Assembly: GCF_024171695.1 (NCBI RefSeq) | Contig: NZ_JAMTCF010000012.1 | Coordinates: 124,001-188,000 of the forward strand | Direction: 5' to 3' | Length of the DNA: 64,000 nt | DNA from: Actinosynnema pretiosum | GTDB taxonomy: Bacteria; Actinomycetota; Actinomycetes; Mycobacteriales; Pseudonocardiaceae | Shown: positions 1 through 9,514 of the stretch, piece after piece | How positions within the stretch are numbered: the first letter of the stretch is position 1 | Layout: the number at the start of each line of letters is the position of its first letter | Notes under the pieces: model-generated | Databases searched by the model: none | What the model saw: only the letters and a program-made list of their open reading frames with translations | What the model was told of the DNA's origin: nothing | Made by a program: the position numbers and the translations under genes

Positions 1-2
1 CG

Positions 3-1001
3 ACCATCGCGCCGATCATGCAGAACTACGCCACCACCACCGGCGGCGTCTACGTGCAGGCCCAGGCGGACGGCAGCGGCACCGCCGACGCGATCCGCAG
101 GGCGCTGTCGGACTGCCGCCGCACCGACGTGTTCATGCGCGACCAGACCACCGACAACGGGGTGGAGGTCAACCCGAACGGCTCGGTGTGGGCGAGCCCG
201 GACATCAAGGTCTGCCCGACCACCGCGGACTGCGCCACGACCTACCAGCCGCCCGTGGGCTCCACGAGCTGGATCCACGTGCGGCTGAACAACCCGGGCC
301 CGTACGGGTCGGGCACGGGCGCGGGCACGCTGAAGCTGTACTGGGTGAACCCGAGCGGGTCGACGGTGTGGAACGACGCGACCGGCGGCGACTGGACGTT
401 CATCGGCCAGCAGGCCGCGACCGTCCCGGCGGGCACGACCGTGGTGAAGGTGCCGTGGACGAACGTGCCCGGCCCCGGCCACTTCTGCCTGCTGGCGCGC
501 TGGGTGTCCGCGAACGACCCGATGACCTACGCCGAGGGCGCCAACACCGCGCTGAACGCGAAGAACAACAACAACATCGCGTGGCGGAACGTGGACACCG
601 TGCGGGTGCGCCCGACCGTGCCGGGCCGCACGTCGTTCACCCTGGGCAACGCGGTGGAGAAGGAGATCAGGACGGACCTGCTGTTCACCAGCCCCGGCAA
701 GCCGTTCGTGGGGACCGGCAAGGTCGTGGTGGACCTGGGCCGGGAGCTGTTCCAGCGGTGGCAGGACTCGGGCGGTCAGGCGCGCGGGATCGAGCGGGTC
801 GGCGAGACGGCCGTGCAGGTGCTCGACCCGAAGGAGGCGGCGCTGACCGGGATCGCGGTGCGGCCGGGCGAGCGGTTCACGGCGGGCCTGGAGTTCCAGG
901 GCGGCGAGCCGGGCGGCGAGTACCTGCTGCACGTGGTGCAGCGCCTCGGCGACGAGGAGCTGGGCGGCGTCGCCTACCAGGTGCTGGTGGAGAAGGAGTA
1001 G
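3..1001 (+). CDS. C-terminal part of a protein of unknown function, probably secreted
   Basis: The reading frame is already open at the first base, so the true start lies outside the window; the first internal ATG is at 18. About 333 residues are visible. They are rich in Gly, Thr, Asn, Val and Trp, with alternating beta-type segments and no membrane helix, like beta-sandwich modules of secreted actinomycete proteins. Two short parts can be told apart: an N-terminal module with several Cys residues that ends in a stretch with an NNNN run, and a C-terminal beta domain of about 110 residues. I recognise no catalytic motif and assign no function. The nearest downstream gene begins 168 bases later on the same strand. 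Confidence 0.7.
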   Translation, partial: TIAPIMQNYATTTGGVYVQAQADGSGTADAIRRALSDCRRTDVFMRDQTTDNGVEVNPNGSVWASPDIKVCPTTADCATTYQPPVGSTSWIHVRLNNPGPYGSGTGAGTLKLYWVNPSGSTVWNDATGGDWTFIGQQAATVPAGTTVVKVPWTNVPGPGHFCLLARWVSANDPMTYAEGANTALNAKNNNNIAWRNVDTVRVRPTVPGRTSFTLGNAVEKEIRTDLLFTSPGKPFVGTGKVVVDLGRELFQRWQDSGGQARGIERVGETAVQVLDPKEAALTGIAVRPGERFTAGLEFQGGEPGGEYLLHVVQRLGDEELGGVAYQVLVEKE

Positions 1002-1169
1002 GCGCGCGCGTGCCCGAGCGGGCGGTGTGAACGGCCGGGCGGCCTCGGACCTGAGGGGTCGCCCGGTCCGCTCAGGAAAGGTTCAGTTAGTCCTCAGCTC
1101 GACCCGGCCACTGGCGTTCCCCCGATCGAGACCGGCAAACAGAGTCCGGCGAGAGAGCGGAGCAGAGCC

Positions 1170-2732
1170 GTGCCGTTCACCAGCAACCGAGTCAGAGCGG
1201 AACTCGCGCAGGCCCTGGCGGCCTTGGCCGAGGCGGAGAAGGACACCGCCGCGGTGACCGCCGTGGTCAGGGCGCTCGACGGGGTCAAGTCCTCGAAGGC
1301 CGCCGCCAAGGCCGCCTTGGACGTGGTCAGGGAGCGGTTCGGCTGGGTCTACGGCTCCTACTGGCAGGTGGACGGGACGGGCAAGGCGCTGCGGTTCGCG
1401 GTCGAGTCCGGCGACGCGGGCGAGGAGTTCCGCGCGGTCACCCGCGAGGCCTCGTTCGCCGAGGGCGTCGGCCTGTCCGGGCGGGCCTGGCGCAGCCGCG
1501 ACCTGGTGTTCGTCGGCGACCTGGGCACGCTGCGGGACTGCGTGCGCGCCCCCGTCGCGCAGAAGGTCGGCGTGAGGTCCGGCATCTGCTTCCCGCTGAC
1601 CGAGGGCGGCCAGGTGGTCGGCACCATGGACTTCTTCTCGCTGGAGGAGCTGAACCCGTCCAAGCAGCGCCTGGAGGCGCTGCGCAGCATCGGGCTGCTG
1701 GTCGCCCAGGCCATGGAGCGGGTGGTCGACGTCGAGCACCAGGCCGCGTCGGCGCTGGACATCCAGGCGGTGAACGCGGTGCTGCGCGGCCTCGGCACGG
1801 CCGCCTCCGAGGAGGAGGCGACCCGGCAGGCGCTGGACACCGTGCGCAGCGAGTTCGGCTGGGCCTACGGCTCGTTCTGGGCGGTGGACCCGACCGGGCA
1901 GGAGCTGCGGTTCGTGACCGAGTCCGGGGACGCGGGCGCGGAGTTCCGCAAGATCACCCGCGAGGCCTCGTTCCGGCAGGGCGTCGGGCTGGCCGGTCGG
2001 GCCTGGAAGTCCCGCGAGATGCTGTTCGTCCCGGACCTGGCGGAGATGACCGACTGCGTGCGGGCGCCCGCCGCGCGGCGGGTGGGCGTGAAGTCCGGGG
2101 TGTGCCTGCCGCTGACCGTGCACGGCGCGGTCGTGGGCACGATGGACTTCTTCTCCCTGGAGGAGATCGAGCTGACCCCGAGCCGGGCGGACGCGCTGCG
2201 CAACACGGCGTTCCTGGTGTCGCAGTCGCTGGAGCGGATCAGGGAGACGACCAGGATCAGCTCGGCGGGCGCGGAGCTGGTGACCTCGATCGAGGAGGTC
2301 GAGCGCAACGTCGTGCAGGCGACCGGGGTCGCGGCCGAGGCGGCGACGCTGACCACCGACGCGAACCAGGCCGTCGGCAGGCTGGCGCAGTCCAGCAACG
2401 AGGTCGGCGACGTCGTCAAGGTCATCAACAGCATCGCCGAGCAGACCAACCTGCTGGCGCTGAACGCCACGATCGAGGCCGCTCGGGCCGGTGACGCGGG
2501 CAAGGGCTTCGCCGTGGTCGCCAACGAGGTCAAGGACCTGGCCCAGGGCACCGCCCGCGCGACCGAGGACGTGGCCAGGCTGATCAGCGCCATCCAGTCC
2601 GACGCGAGCAGCGTGGTGACCTCGCTGGCCGCGATCGAGCACATCGTCGACCGGATCAACGAGACCCAGACGATGATCGGCGGCGTGCTGACCGAGCAGG
2701 CCGCCGTCACCCGCGACATCGTCGGGGCCTGA
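1170..2732 (+). CDS. Soluble methyl-accepting chemotaxis-type receptor with two GAF domains
   Basis: 520 residues from a GTG start. Two similar GAF domains (about residues 32-180 and 209-350) look like an internal duplication: both carry the FGW.YGS.W, ESGDAG and [10 protein letters not shown] signatures. The C-terminal 150 residues are a chemoreceptor signalling domain with the conserved hairpin tip [18 protein letters not shown] near residue 423, which contacts CheA and CheW. There is no hydrophobic segment, so the protein should sense a small ligand or redox state in the cytoplasm. The signalling domain is short and ends soon after the hairpin's descending helix. It precedes a membrane receptor with a near-identical hairpin tip. 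No che or flagellar genes lie in the window. Confidence 0.9.
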   Translation: MPFTSNRVRAELAQALAALAEAEKDTAAVTAVVRALDGVKSSKAAAKAALDVVRERFGWVYGSYWQVDGTGKALRFAVESGDAGEEFRAVTREASFAEGVGLSGRAWRSRDLVFVGDLGTLRDCVRAPVAQKVGVRSGICFPLTEGGQVVGTMDFFSLEELNPSKQRLEALRSIGLLVAQAMERVVDVEHQAASALDIQAVNAVLRGLGTAASEEEATRQALDTVRSEFGWAYGSFWAVDPTGQELRFVTESGDAGAEFRKITREASFRQGVGLAGRAWKSREMLFVPDLAEMTDCVRAPAARRVGVKSGVCLPLTVHGAVVGTMDFFSLEEIELTPSRADALRNTAFLVSQSLERIRETTRISSAGAELVTSIEEVERNVVQATGVAAEAATLTTDANQAVGRLAQSSNEVGDVVKVINSIAEQTNLLALNATIEAARAGDAGKGFAVVANEVKDLAQGTARATEDVARLISAIQSDASSVVTSLAAIEHIVDRINETQTMIGGVLTEQAAVTRDIVGA

Positions 2733-2767
2733 CCGCCCGCGACCTCTGCTCGCCCGGTCGTGCGACC

Positions 2768-2812
2768 CGCGCCACGTCCTCCCGGATTCCCCTCAGGAGG
2801 CGTGGCGCGCGG
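2768..2812. terminator. Inverted repeat, possible terminator between the chemoreceptor genes
   Basis: A GC-rich inverted repeat with arms near 2768-2782 and 2796-2810 (CGCGCCACG paired with CGTGGCGCG, then CCTCC with GGAGG) lies between the two receptor genes. There is no T tract, so it may be a weak terminator or an mRNA-stabilising stem-loop. Confidence 0.45.
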
Positions 2813-2875
2813 TCGTTCGGGGGCGCAAGACCTGGTCACCCGACCGGGCAACCACCACACCGCAGAGGGAGCACC

Positions 2876-4510
2876 ATGGGCAACCCCACGGACCGATCCG
2901 CCACCACCGGCGCGGGGTGGTGGACGAATGCGCGCGTGAGCGTGAAGATCCTGCTCGCAGTCGGCGTCGTCGCACTGGTCGCGCTGGTGACCGGCGTGGT
3001 CTCGTGGGTGCGCCTCGGCGCGCTCAACGAGCAGGTCCAAGGCATCAAGAACGAGAGCATGGTCCGGCAGGCGAACCTGCTGCGCGTGCAGAACGCGACC
3101 GCGAGCATGTACCGGGGCATGTACCTGTTCGACACCGCCGACACGGCCGAGGGCCGCGCCGACGGCGAGAAGCTGGTCAAGGACGCCGAGTCCGAACTGG
3201 ACGCGGCGGGCGCCGACTACACCTCGACGCCGTCGTCCAGCGCCGGGTGGCGCGAGCAGGTGGAGCTGTACGGCGCCTCCTGGAACACCTACCGGGGGCT
3301 GCTGAACGTCGTGCTGTTCGGCGACGCGGCCCCGGCCGGGGTGACCGTGCCCGCCGACCCGGCCGCGCTGGGCAAGGCGTTCACCGACGCCGAGAACGGC
3401 ATGAACTCCTCGATCGACGCGCTGTCCGCGCTGGAGCAGGCCGACGGCCAGGCCGCGGCCGAGGCGGCCGACGCGACCGTCGCGTCGGCCCGGCTGTGGA
3501 CCGCCGCGGTGCTGGTGGTCGGGCTCGCCCTCGCGCTGGCGCTGGCGCTGCTGACCGGCCGCAGCATCGGGCGGCGGTTGGAGCGGGTGCGCGACGTGCT
3601 GACCGGCATGGCCGACGGCGACCTGACCGGGTCGGCGCCGGTGGACTCGCGGGACGAGGTCGGCGAGATGGCGCTGGCGGTGAACCGGGCGACCCACAAC
3701 GTGCGGGAGACCGTGGCCGCGCTGGCGGGCAGCGCGCAGGCGCTCGCGGTGAACTCGCGGCAGCTCAGCTCCTCGGCGGACCGGATCGCCGGGAGCGCGC
3801 AGGACACCGCCGGGCGGACCGACGAGCTGGCCGAGGCCTCCGAGGAGGTCTCGAGGAACGTGCAGACCGTCGCGGCGGGCGCCGAGCAGATGGGCGCGGC
3901 GATCCAGGAGATCTCGCAGTCCGCGAGCGACGCGGCGGACGTGGCGGCGCAGGCCGTGCAGGCCGCCGCGGTGACCAACGCGACCGTGGCCAAGCTGGGC
4001 GAGTCGTCGGTGGAGATCGGCAACGTGGTCAAGGTGATCACCTCGATCGCGGAGCAGACCAACCTGCTGGCGCTGAACGCCACCATCGAGGCGGCTCGGG
4101 CCGGTGAGGCGGGCAAGGGCTTCGCCGTGGTCGCCAACGAGGTCAAGGAGCTGGCTCAGGAGACCGCGAAGGCCACCGAGGACATCTCCCGGCGGGTCGA
4201 GGCGATCCAGGCCGACACCGGCGGCGCGGTGACCGCGATCGAGGAGATCGGGCAGATCATCGCCAGGATCAACGACTACCAGCTGACCATCGCCTCGGCG
4301 GTGGAGGAGCAGACCGCGACCACGCAGGAGATGAACCGGGGCATCAACGAGGCCGCGGTGGGCACCACCCGGATCGCCGGGAGCATCTCGACGGTGGCCG
4401 GGGCGACCAGGACCACCTCGTCGACCGTGGTGGAGACGCAGGGCGCGGCCGTCGAGCTGTCCCGGATGTCGGCCGAGCTGCAGGAGCAGGTCGACCGGTT
4501 CCGGATCTGA
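2876..4510 (+). CDS. Methyl-accepting chemotaxis protein, membrane receptor
   Basis: 544 residues with classical chemoreceptor layout: a short cytoplasmic N-terminus, TM1 at about residues 18-42, an extracytoplasmic helical bundle of about 160 residues, TM2 at about 203-223, a HAMP linker to about 277, and a signalling domain with the hairpin tip [18 protein letters not shown] near residue 391. Methylation-type Glu/Gln pairs are visible in the flanking helices. It should relay external ligands to CheA and CheW. Chemoreceptors are rare in filamentous actinomycetes but expected in genera with flagellated spores. A strong hairpin follows the gene. Confidence 0.93.
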   Translation: MGNPTDRSATTGAGWWTNARVSVKILLAVGVVALVALVTGVVSWVRLGALNEQVQGIKNESMVRQANLLRVQNATASMYRGMYLFDTADTAEGRADGEKLVKDAESELDAAGADYTSTPSSSAGWREQVELYGASWNTYRGLLNVVLFGDAAPAGVTVPADPAALGKAFTDAENGMNSSIDALSALEQADGQAAAEAADATVASARLWTAAVLVVGLALALALALLTGRSIGRRLERVRDVLTGMADGDLTGSAPVDSRDEVGEMALAVNRATHNVRETVAALAGSAQALAVNSRQLSSSADRIAGSAQDTAGRTDELAEASEEVSRNVQTVAAGAEQMGAAIQEISQSASDAADVAAQAVQAAAVTNATVAKLGESSVEIGNVVKVITSIAEQTNLLALNATIEAARAGEAGKGFAVVANEVKELAQETAKATEDISRRVEAIQADTGGAVTAIEEIGQIIARINDYQLTIASAVEEQTATTQEMNRGINEAAVGTTRIAGSISTVAGATRTTSSTVVETQGAAVELSRMSAELQEQVDRFRI

Positions 4511-4539
4511 GGGTGGGCGGGCCGGGCCCGCGCAGGGAC

Positions 4540-4586
4540 CACCGGGAGGTTGGCGGGCTGACCCGCTGGCCTCCCGGTGCCGTTTT
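4540..4586. terminator. Bidirectional terminator between convergent genes
   Basis: Arms CACCGGGAGG (4540-4549) and CCTCCCGGTG (4570-4579), with an inner GGCGGG/CCCGC pairing, are followed by TTTT at 4583-4586. The hairpin lies between the chemoreceptor (+) and the ArsR-type regulator (-). Confidence 0.75.
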
Positions 4587-4595
4587 CCGGGGGCG

Positions 4596-5567
4596 TCAGG
4601 CCCGGCGGCCCTCCAGCAGGGACTGGGCGAGCGGGGTGAGGGAGTGCAGCACGGTGCGGCCCTCGCGCCTGCTCACCACCAGGCCCGAGTCGCGCAGCAC
4701 GCCCACGTGCTCGCTGGCCGACGCCGGGGACAGCCGCAGCCTGGCCGCCAGCTCGGTCGTGGTGGCGGTGCCGGTGAGGGCGGCCAGCACGGCGGCGCGC
4801 GTGCGGCCGAGCAGCGCGCCGAGCGAGCGGGACCGGTCGGGCGTCCAGTTGGCCGGGTGGCGGACCGGGTAGACGATCACCGGGGGCAGCGCGGGGTCCA
4901 CCAGCGCCACCGGGTTGCCCCAGCAGAAGTACGACGGGATCAGCAGCACGCCGCGCCCGCCGAGCCTGATGTCCAGCGGCTTCGGGTAGTCGGCCTCCAG
5001 CACCGGCGGGTTCCAGCGCAGGGTGGGGCGCAGGGTCTCCAGGGCGGCGTCCACGCCCGCGTCCAGGATGGTCCGCCCGAGCACCGCGCGCTCCGCGGCC
5101 ACGGCCGCCTGCGCGTCCTCCCACGCCGGGCGCACCAGGACGTCGTGCACGCCCTTGAGGGCCCCCACGAGCTCCTCCAGGGCGTCCCGGTCGCACCGGG
5201 CCACCCGGTGCGCCCAGGTGGGCAGCGGGCGGCTGCGGGCCGCGTAGGCGATGTCGCCGAGCAGCCGCAGCGACGGCGTGCCGCGCACCGCCTCCAGCCC
5301 GGCCGCGATGCCGTGCCGCCCCTCGGCCGGGGTGAGGAAGTCGGGGAAGTAGCCCTGGCGCGGCACCAGCTCGCGGACCATCCGCACCTGGGCCTGCGCG
5401 CCGCGCTCCACCACCGCGAGCCTGGCCCGGTTGCGCCACGGCTCGAACACCGGCACGTCGTCGTTCGCCAGGCGGTAGAGGCCCAGCACGGTCTCCCAGA
5501 GGGGGTCCGGGTCCCTGGCCAACCTGGTGCGGGCTAAGTCGGCGTCCGTGAAGTGGATGCGCAACAC
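4596..5567 (-). CDS. ArsR-family transcriptional regulator with an N-terminal DUF5937-type domain
   Basis: 323 residues. The C-terminal 75 residues form a winged helix: a TELAARLRLSPASASEH recognition region followed by a RREGRTVLHSLTPL wing, as in ArsR proteins. The long N-terminal part (starting LRIHFTDADLARTRLA) resembles the DUF5937 domain often joined to this wHTH in actinomycetes. I place the start at a GTG at 5567 because a TAGCGT box lies 7 bases upstream; the frame stays open for another 670 bases but that extension is translated tRNA and spacer. No metal-binding Cys motif is visible, so the effector is unknown and no target gene is adjacent. Confidence 0.82.
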   Translation of the reverse strand: MLRIHFTDADLARTRLARDPDPLWETVLGLYRLANDDVPVFEPWRNRARLAVVERGAQAQVRMVRELVPRQGYFPDFLTPAEGRHGIAAGLEAVRGTPSLRLLGDIAYAARSRPLPTWAHRVARCDRDALEELVGALKGVHDVLVRPAWEDAQAAVAAERAVLGRTILDAGVDAALETLRPTLRWNPPVLEADYPKPLDIRLGGRGVLLIPSYFCWGNPVALVDPALPPVIVYPVRHPANWTPDRSRSLGALLGRTRAAVLAALTGTATTTELAARLRLSPASASEHVGVLRDSGLVVSRREGRTVLHSLTPLAQSLLEGRRA

Positions 5568-5574
5568 GGGACCG

Positions 5575-5580
5575 ACGCTA
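5575..5580 (-). promoter_or_regulatory. -10 box for a leaderless ArsR-type gene
   Basis: TAGCGT on the minus strand, 7 bases before the GTG start at 5567, with no Shine-Dalgarno between them. Confidence 0.5.
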
Positions 5581-6070
5581 ACGACCGGATCGGACGGGCA
5601 CAGCGGTTCCGGGCAGCACGCACCGAACAGAGCAACGCTTCCGGCAGCCACGTTGAGAGCAAGAGCAACAAGCCAAAGCTTCCGTCCCCCCTCCGGGAGG
5701 ACGGGGCCCAACCCACTCCGCACACCGAATGCGCAGGTCGATTTCCACTTGACTGAAGGTCGAACCGGAGAGCGCGCCGCGCGCGGCGCGCGCACAGCCA
5801 CTCCGCGCGACGCCCCGAAGTCGCCGGCGCCACCGCGCGACCCGCCTTGAAACAAATCAACGAACAACGACCGGGAACCGAAAGCGAGCCACATCGCCGT
5901 TCGCCGGGAAAGGGGGTCCACACCGGACCGCACCAGCGCGGGAGCGCGCCGCGCCGGGCCGGGCGCGGGAAATCCCCGGAACAACCGGAACCCGCCGCCG
6001 AGCACCCCCGGCCGGCCGCGCGCGCATTCCCGTTCGGACACCCGCCGGGAACCCCGGACGCGCGCCCCGG
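5581..6070. other. Gap of about 490 bases without a gene
   Basis: Long open frames cross this stretch on both strands but have no recognisable protein and no ribosome binding site. It contains a run of GCGC alternations near 5770-5795 and a slightly A-rich patch near 5848-5880. I see no RNA gene or repeat in it. Confidence 0.6.
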
Positions 6071-6113
6071 AAAAAGCGGAACCCCCGCCCCGCGACGAAA
6101 CGCGGAACGGGGG
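6071..6113 (-). terminator. Intrinsic terminator after tRNA-Thr
   Basis: Hairpin with arms CCCCCG (6082-6087) and CGGGGG (6108-6113) and inner arms CCGCG/CGCGG. On the minus strand it is followed by a T5 run (6071-6075), directly downstream of the tRNA gene. Confidence 0.75.
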
Positions 6114-6118
6114 CGCGG

Positions 6119-6191
6119 AGCCGGTGGCGGGACTTGAACCCGCAACCTTTCGCTTACAAGGCGAGTGCTCTGCCAATTGAGCTACACCGGC
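6119..6191 (-). tRNA. tRNA-Thr (anticodon UGU)
   Basis: A 73-nt cloverleaf reads on the minus strand. Acceptor arms are GCCGGTG (6191-6185) and CACCGGC, and the T arm is GCGGG-TTCAAGT-CCCGC. The D arm is GCTC...GAGC with TTGG. The anticodon loop CTTGTAA places UGU at positions 34-36, which gives threonine. The anticodon stem has one C-A mismatch at its outer pair. The discriminator base is U and CCA is not encoded. Confidence 0.95.
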
Positions 6192-6262
6192 GTGACCTTC
6201 GGCCCTTGCTGCCTTCCGGGCGGAAGCCTGGCACATCGTAAGTGGTCCCCACCCGTGACACC
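6186..6262 (-). ncRNA. ffs: Possible 4.5S signal-recognition-particle RNA or relic
   Basis: Reading the minus strand just upstream of tRNA-Thr, the stretch contains CCAGG followed by CCGGAAGGCAGCAAGGG. That order matches the conserved apical part of bacterial SRP RNA (CAGG, GGAA tetraloop, AGCA). Compared with the form I remember, six extra bases (CTTCCG) sit between CAGG and CCGGAAGG, which would let CTTCC pair with GGAAG and bury the tetraloop. GACC and GGTC could close an outer stem. The ends are guessed and the extra bases weaken the call. Confidence 0.4.
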
Positions 6263-6497
6263 TGCGCCGAGCGGTGCGCTCAGCCGGTCGAGCGGTTGGG
6301 CCATCCGCAGGACGGGGGTACCGTCCACACGGCTGCGGGAGAGCCGGAAACCGCTGGCCAGCGGTATCGACGATGCTCGACGCACCGTGATCAACTCACC
6401 GGGGCAGGGTCCCCCTATCAGGGGTGTCCGATGCCACAGCTGCTGGTGTGGCGATGTCGGCGTGGCGCAGTGACGATCTTGGCGGAGGTGAGCACTG

Positions 6498-7892
6498 GTG
6501 TCGACCAGGCGCAAGCGGTACCGGGAGCCGGCCACGCTGCCCGACCTGTGGCGTCCCGTCGAGGGTCCGTCCCTCCCGGACGCCCCCGTCGTCCACCTGG
6601 TGCTGGACCTGGCCCTGCGCGTGGGCGAGGTCCAGCTGGCCAGCGGGGCCGGTGCGGCGGACGTGGCGGCGACGGTGGGCGCGGTGGCCCAGGCCTACGG
6701 GATGCCGAGGGTCGAGGTGGACGTGACGTTCACCGCGATCACCGTGTCCTGCCACCGGGGCACCTCGGCGGCCCCGGTGACCTCGCTGCGCGTGGTGCGC
6801 TCGCGCGGCCTCGACTACACCCGGCTGGACACGCTGGAGGACCTGATCCGGCGGATCGCCGAGAACGAGGTGACCGCCGAGGAGGCCTACGCCGAGCTCG
6901 ACCGGATCACCAGCGCGCCGCACCCGTACCCCCGCTGGGTCGCCACGGCGGCGTGGGCGGGCATGGCGGCCTCGGTGGCCCTGCTGGTGGGCGGCGGCGC
7001 CCTGCTGGCGCTGTCGGCCGCCCTGGTGACCGCCCTCGTCGACCGGGTCGGCCGCCTGCTGAACCGGCGCTCGCTGCCCTTCTTCTTCCAGCAGGCGGCG
7101 GGCGGCATCCTCGCGACCGCGTTCGCGCTCGCCCTGTACGCCACCGACCTGCTGCCCGGCGTGCGCCCGTCGCTGCTGGTGGCCACCGGCATCGTGGTGC
7201 TGCTGTCCGGGCTGTCCCTGGTGGGCACCGTGCAGGACGCCATAACGGGCTACAACGTCACCGCGGCGGGCCGGTTCGTGGAGATCGTCATGCTCACCTC
7301 GGGCCTGATCGCGGGCGTCGCGCTGACCCTGCGCGCGGGCGTGCAGCTCGGCGTGCTGACCACGATGGCCGACCCGCTGCCCGCGCTGATCTCGACCGTG
7401 CCGCTCCAGCTGGCCACCGGCGCGGCCACGTCGATGTTCTTCGCGCTGGCCAGCTACGCCCGCCCCAAGGCGCTGCTGGTGGCCGCGTGCGCGGGCGCGG
7501 TGGGCACCACCTCGTACGGGCTGCTCGCGGTCACCGGCCTGAACACCATCGGCTGCGCCGCCGCCGCGGCCACCCTGGTCGGCTTCGTCGGCGCGCTGGT
7601 CTCCCGCAAGCTGCGCACCCCGCCGCTGGTGGTGGCGGTCGCGGGCATGGTGCCGCTGCTGCCCGGCTGGACGATCTACCGGGGCCTGTACCAGCTGACC
7701 GCCGACGGCGACCCGGCCGGGCTGTCCACCCTGGTCTACGCGGGCGGCACCGCGCTGGCGCTGGCCAGCGGCGTGGCGCTCGGCGAGTTCCTCGGCGAGC
7801 CGGTGCGCACCGGCTTCGGCAGGCTGGAGCGGCGCCTGGCGGGCCCCCGGCTGTCCGGCCCGCTGTGGCCAACGCGACGTCGTTCGGAGTAA
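6498..7892 (+). CDS. thrE: Threonine/serine exporter family protein (ThrE type)
   Basis: 464 residues from a GTG with GGAGG 10 bases upstream. The N-terminal 150 residues are a soluble domain (DUF1212 type) with the LASGAGAADV and YTRLD motifs of ThrE proteins; the rest holds about ten hydrophobic helices in two groups (roughly residues 150-290 and 300-445), the second being the DUF3815 half. Full-length ThrE of Corynebacterium exports L-threonine and L-serine by proton antiport; that activity is inferred from family. The gene ends 109 bases before otsA, which has its own promoter-like box. Confidence 0.88.
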   Translation: MSTRRKRYREPATLPDLWRPVEGPSLPDAPVVHLVLDLALRVGEVQLASGAGAADVAATVGAVAQAYGMPRVEVDVTFTAITVSCHRGTSAAPVTSLRVVRSRGLDYTRLDTLEDLIRRIAENEVTAEEAYAELDRITSAPHPYPRWVATAAWAGMAASVALLVGGGALLALSAALVTALVDRVGRLLNRRSLPFFFQQAAGGILATAFALALYATDLLPGVRPSLLVATGIVVLLSGLSLVGTVQDAITGYNVTAAGRFVEIVMLTSGLIAGVALTLRAGVQLGVLTTMADPLPALISTVPLQLATGAATSMFFALASYARPKALLVAACAGAVGTTSYGLLAVTGLNTIGCAAAAATLVGFVGALVSRKLRTPPLVVAVAGMVPLLPGWTIYRGLYQLTADGDPAGLSTLVYAGGTALALASGVALGEFLGEPVRTGFGRLERRLAGPRLSGPLWPTRRRSE

Positions 7893-7954
7893 TCCCACAG
7901 GTGAACCCGGTGTGACGGGGGTGACGGCAGGGCATCCAGCCCCCGCACCCCCAC

Positions 7955-7960
7955 TAACCT
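7955..7960 (+). promoter_or_regulatory. -10 box upstream of otsA
   Basis: TAACCT, 40 bases before the otsA start; a transcript would carry a short leader with the GAGGAG site at 7985-7990. Confidence 0.4.
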
Positions 7961-8000
7961 CGTGCGTGGGCGAGACGAATCCTTGAGGAGGCGCTACCCG

Positions 8001-9437
8001 GTGAGCAGCATTGGCGAGAACGGCGCGGATTTCCTGGTCGTGGCCAACCGCCTGCCGGTCGACCTGGAGCGGCTGCCCGACGGCACGCAGCGGTGGAAGC
8101 ACAGCCCCGGCGGGCTGGTGAGCGCGCTGGAGCCGTTCCTGCGGGTGCACAGCGGCGCGTGGGTCGGCTGGCCCGGAGTGGCCGACGCGGACGTGGAGGC
8201 GTTCGAGGAGGACGGCCTCCAGCTCCACCCGGTGTCGCTCAGCACCGCCGAGGTCACCGACTACTACGAGGGGTTCTCCAACGGCACGCTGTGGCCGCTG
8301 TACCACGACGTGGTCGAGCGGCCCGCGTTCCACCGGCGCTGGTGGAACACCTACGTGCGGGTGAACCAGAGGTTCGCGGACGTGACGGCGAAGGTCGCCG
8401 CGCACGGCGCGACGGTGTGGGTGCAGGACTACCAGCTGCAGCTGGTGCCCGCGATGCTGCGGGAGCTGCGGCCGGACCTGCGGATCGGCTTCTTCCTGCA
8501 CATCCCGTTCCCCCCGGTCGAGCTGTTCATGCAGCTCCCGTGGCGCACCGAGATCATCCGGGGGCTGCTCGGCGCGGACCTGGTCGGGTTCCACCGGCCG
8601 GGCGGCGCGCAGAACTTCCTGTGGCTGGCCCGCAGGCTGGTCGGCCTGGAGCCGAGCCGGGGCGCGGTCGGCGTGCGCACGCGGCCCGGCGTCGTGCAGG
8701 TCGGCGACCGCACGGTGCGGGTGGGCGCGTTCCCGATCTCGATCGACTCCTCGGCGCTGGACGCGCTGGCCCGCTCCAAGGAGGTCCAGGCGCGGGCCAG
8801 GCAGATCCGGGAGGACCTGGGCAACCCGAAGAAGGTGCTGCTCGGCGTCGACCGGCTCGACTACACCAAGGGCATCGACGTCCGGCTCCGCGCGCTCAAC
8901 GAGCTGCTGGAGGACGGCAGGGTCGCGCCCGAGGACGTGGTGATGGTCCAGCTGGCCACGCCGAGCCGGGAGCGGGTCGAGCACTACAAGCAGATGCGCG
9001 GCGACATCGAGCGCATGGTGGGCAGGCTCAACGGCGAGTTCTCCCGCGTCGGCAGGCCGGTGCTGCACTACCTGCACCAGTCGGTCGACCGCAAGGAGCT
9101 GACCGCGTTCATGCTCGCGGCCGACGTCATGGTGGTGACGCCGGTCCGGGACGGGATGAACCTCGTCTGCAAGGAGTACGTGGCGAGCAGGCACGACCTC
9201 GGCGGGGCGCTCGTGCTGAGCGAGTTCGCGGGGGCCGCGGCGGAGCTGACCTCGGCTTTCCTGGTCAACCCGCACGACCTCGACGGGGTGAAGAAAGCCC
9301 TGGAGGACGCCCTAGCGCTCGATCCCGCCGAGGGTCGCCGTAGGATGCGCGCTCTGCGCCGCCAAGTCCTCACGCACGACGTCGACCGATGGGCTCGCTC
9401 GTTCCTTGAAGCCTTGGGCGCGCAAGCAGCGAGCTGA
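8001..9437 (+). CDS. otsA: Trehalose-6-phosphate synthase
   Basis: 478 residues, GT20 family. It joins UDP- or GDP-glucose to glucose-6-phosphate to make trehalose-6-phosphate in the cytoplasm. Visible motifs: VVANRLPV at the N-terminus, the glycine loop [42 protein letters not shown] and [14 protein letters not shown] choose the GTG at 8001 because GAGGAG sits 10 bases upstream and homologues begin close to this point; the frame also allows GTG 7962. The next gene supplies the phosphatase, so the two form the OtsAB route to trehalose, a compatible solute and spore reserve. Confidence 0.95.
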   Translation: MSSIGENGADFLVVANRLPVDLERLPDGTQRWKHSPGGLVSALEPFLRVHSGAWVGWPGVADADVEAFEEDGLQLHPVSLSTAEVTDYYEGFSNGTLWPLYHDVVERPAFHRRWWNTYVRVNQRFADVTAKVAAHGATVWVQDYQLQLVPAMLRELRPDLRIGFFLHIPFPPVELFMQLPWRTEIIRGLLGADLVGFHRPGGAQNFLWLARRLVGLEPSRGAVGVRTRPGVVQVGDRTVRVGAFPISIDSSALDALARSKEVQARARQIREDLGNPKKVLLGVDRLDYTKGIDVRLRALNELLEDGRVAPEDVVMVQLATPSRERVEHYKQMRGDIERMVGRLNGEFSRVGRPVLHYLHQSVDRKELTAFMLAADVMVVTPVRDGMNLVCKEYVASRHDLGGALVLSEFAGAAAELTSAFLVNPHDLDGVKKALEDALALDPAEGRRRMRALRRQVLTHDVDRWARSFLEALGAQAAS

Positions 9438-9514
9438 ACCGTTCCAACCCAGTTCAGGAACGGGGCGGTTCAGCTGACCCGAGACCTTACGTCACCGAGC
9501 ACTGAGGAGGGGCG

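Noticed and set aside
5568-6236. N-terminal extension of the ArsR-type gene through the tRNA region
   Set aside because: The extension includes a translated antisense tRNA-Thr, a well known annotation artefact, and spacer DNA; the GTG at 5567 fits a -10 box.
6396-9275. 959-residue frame opposite thrE and otsA
   Set aside because: It is the antisense shadow of two clear genes with correct codon bias on the plus strand.
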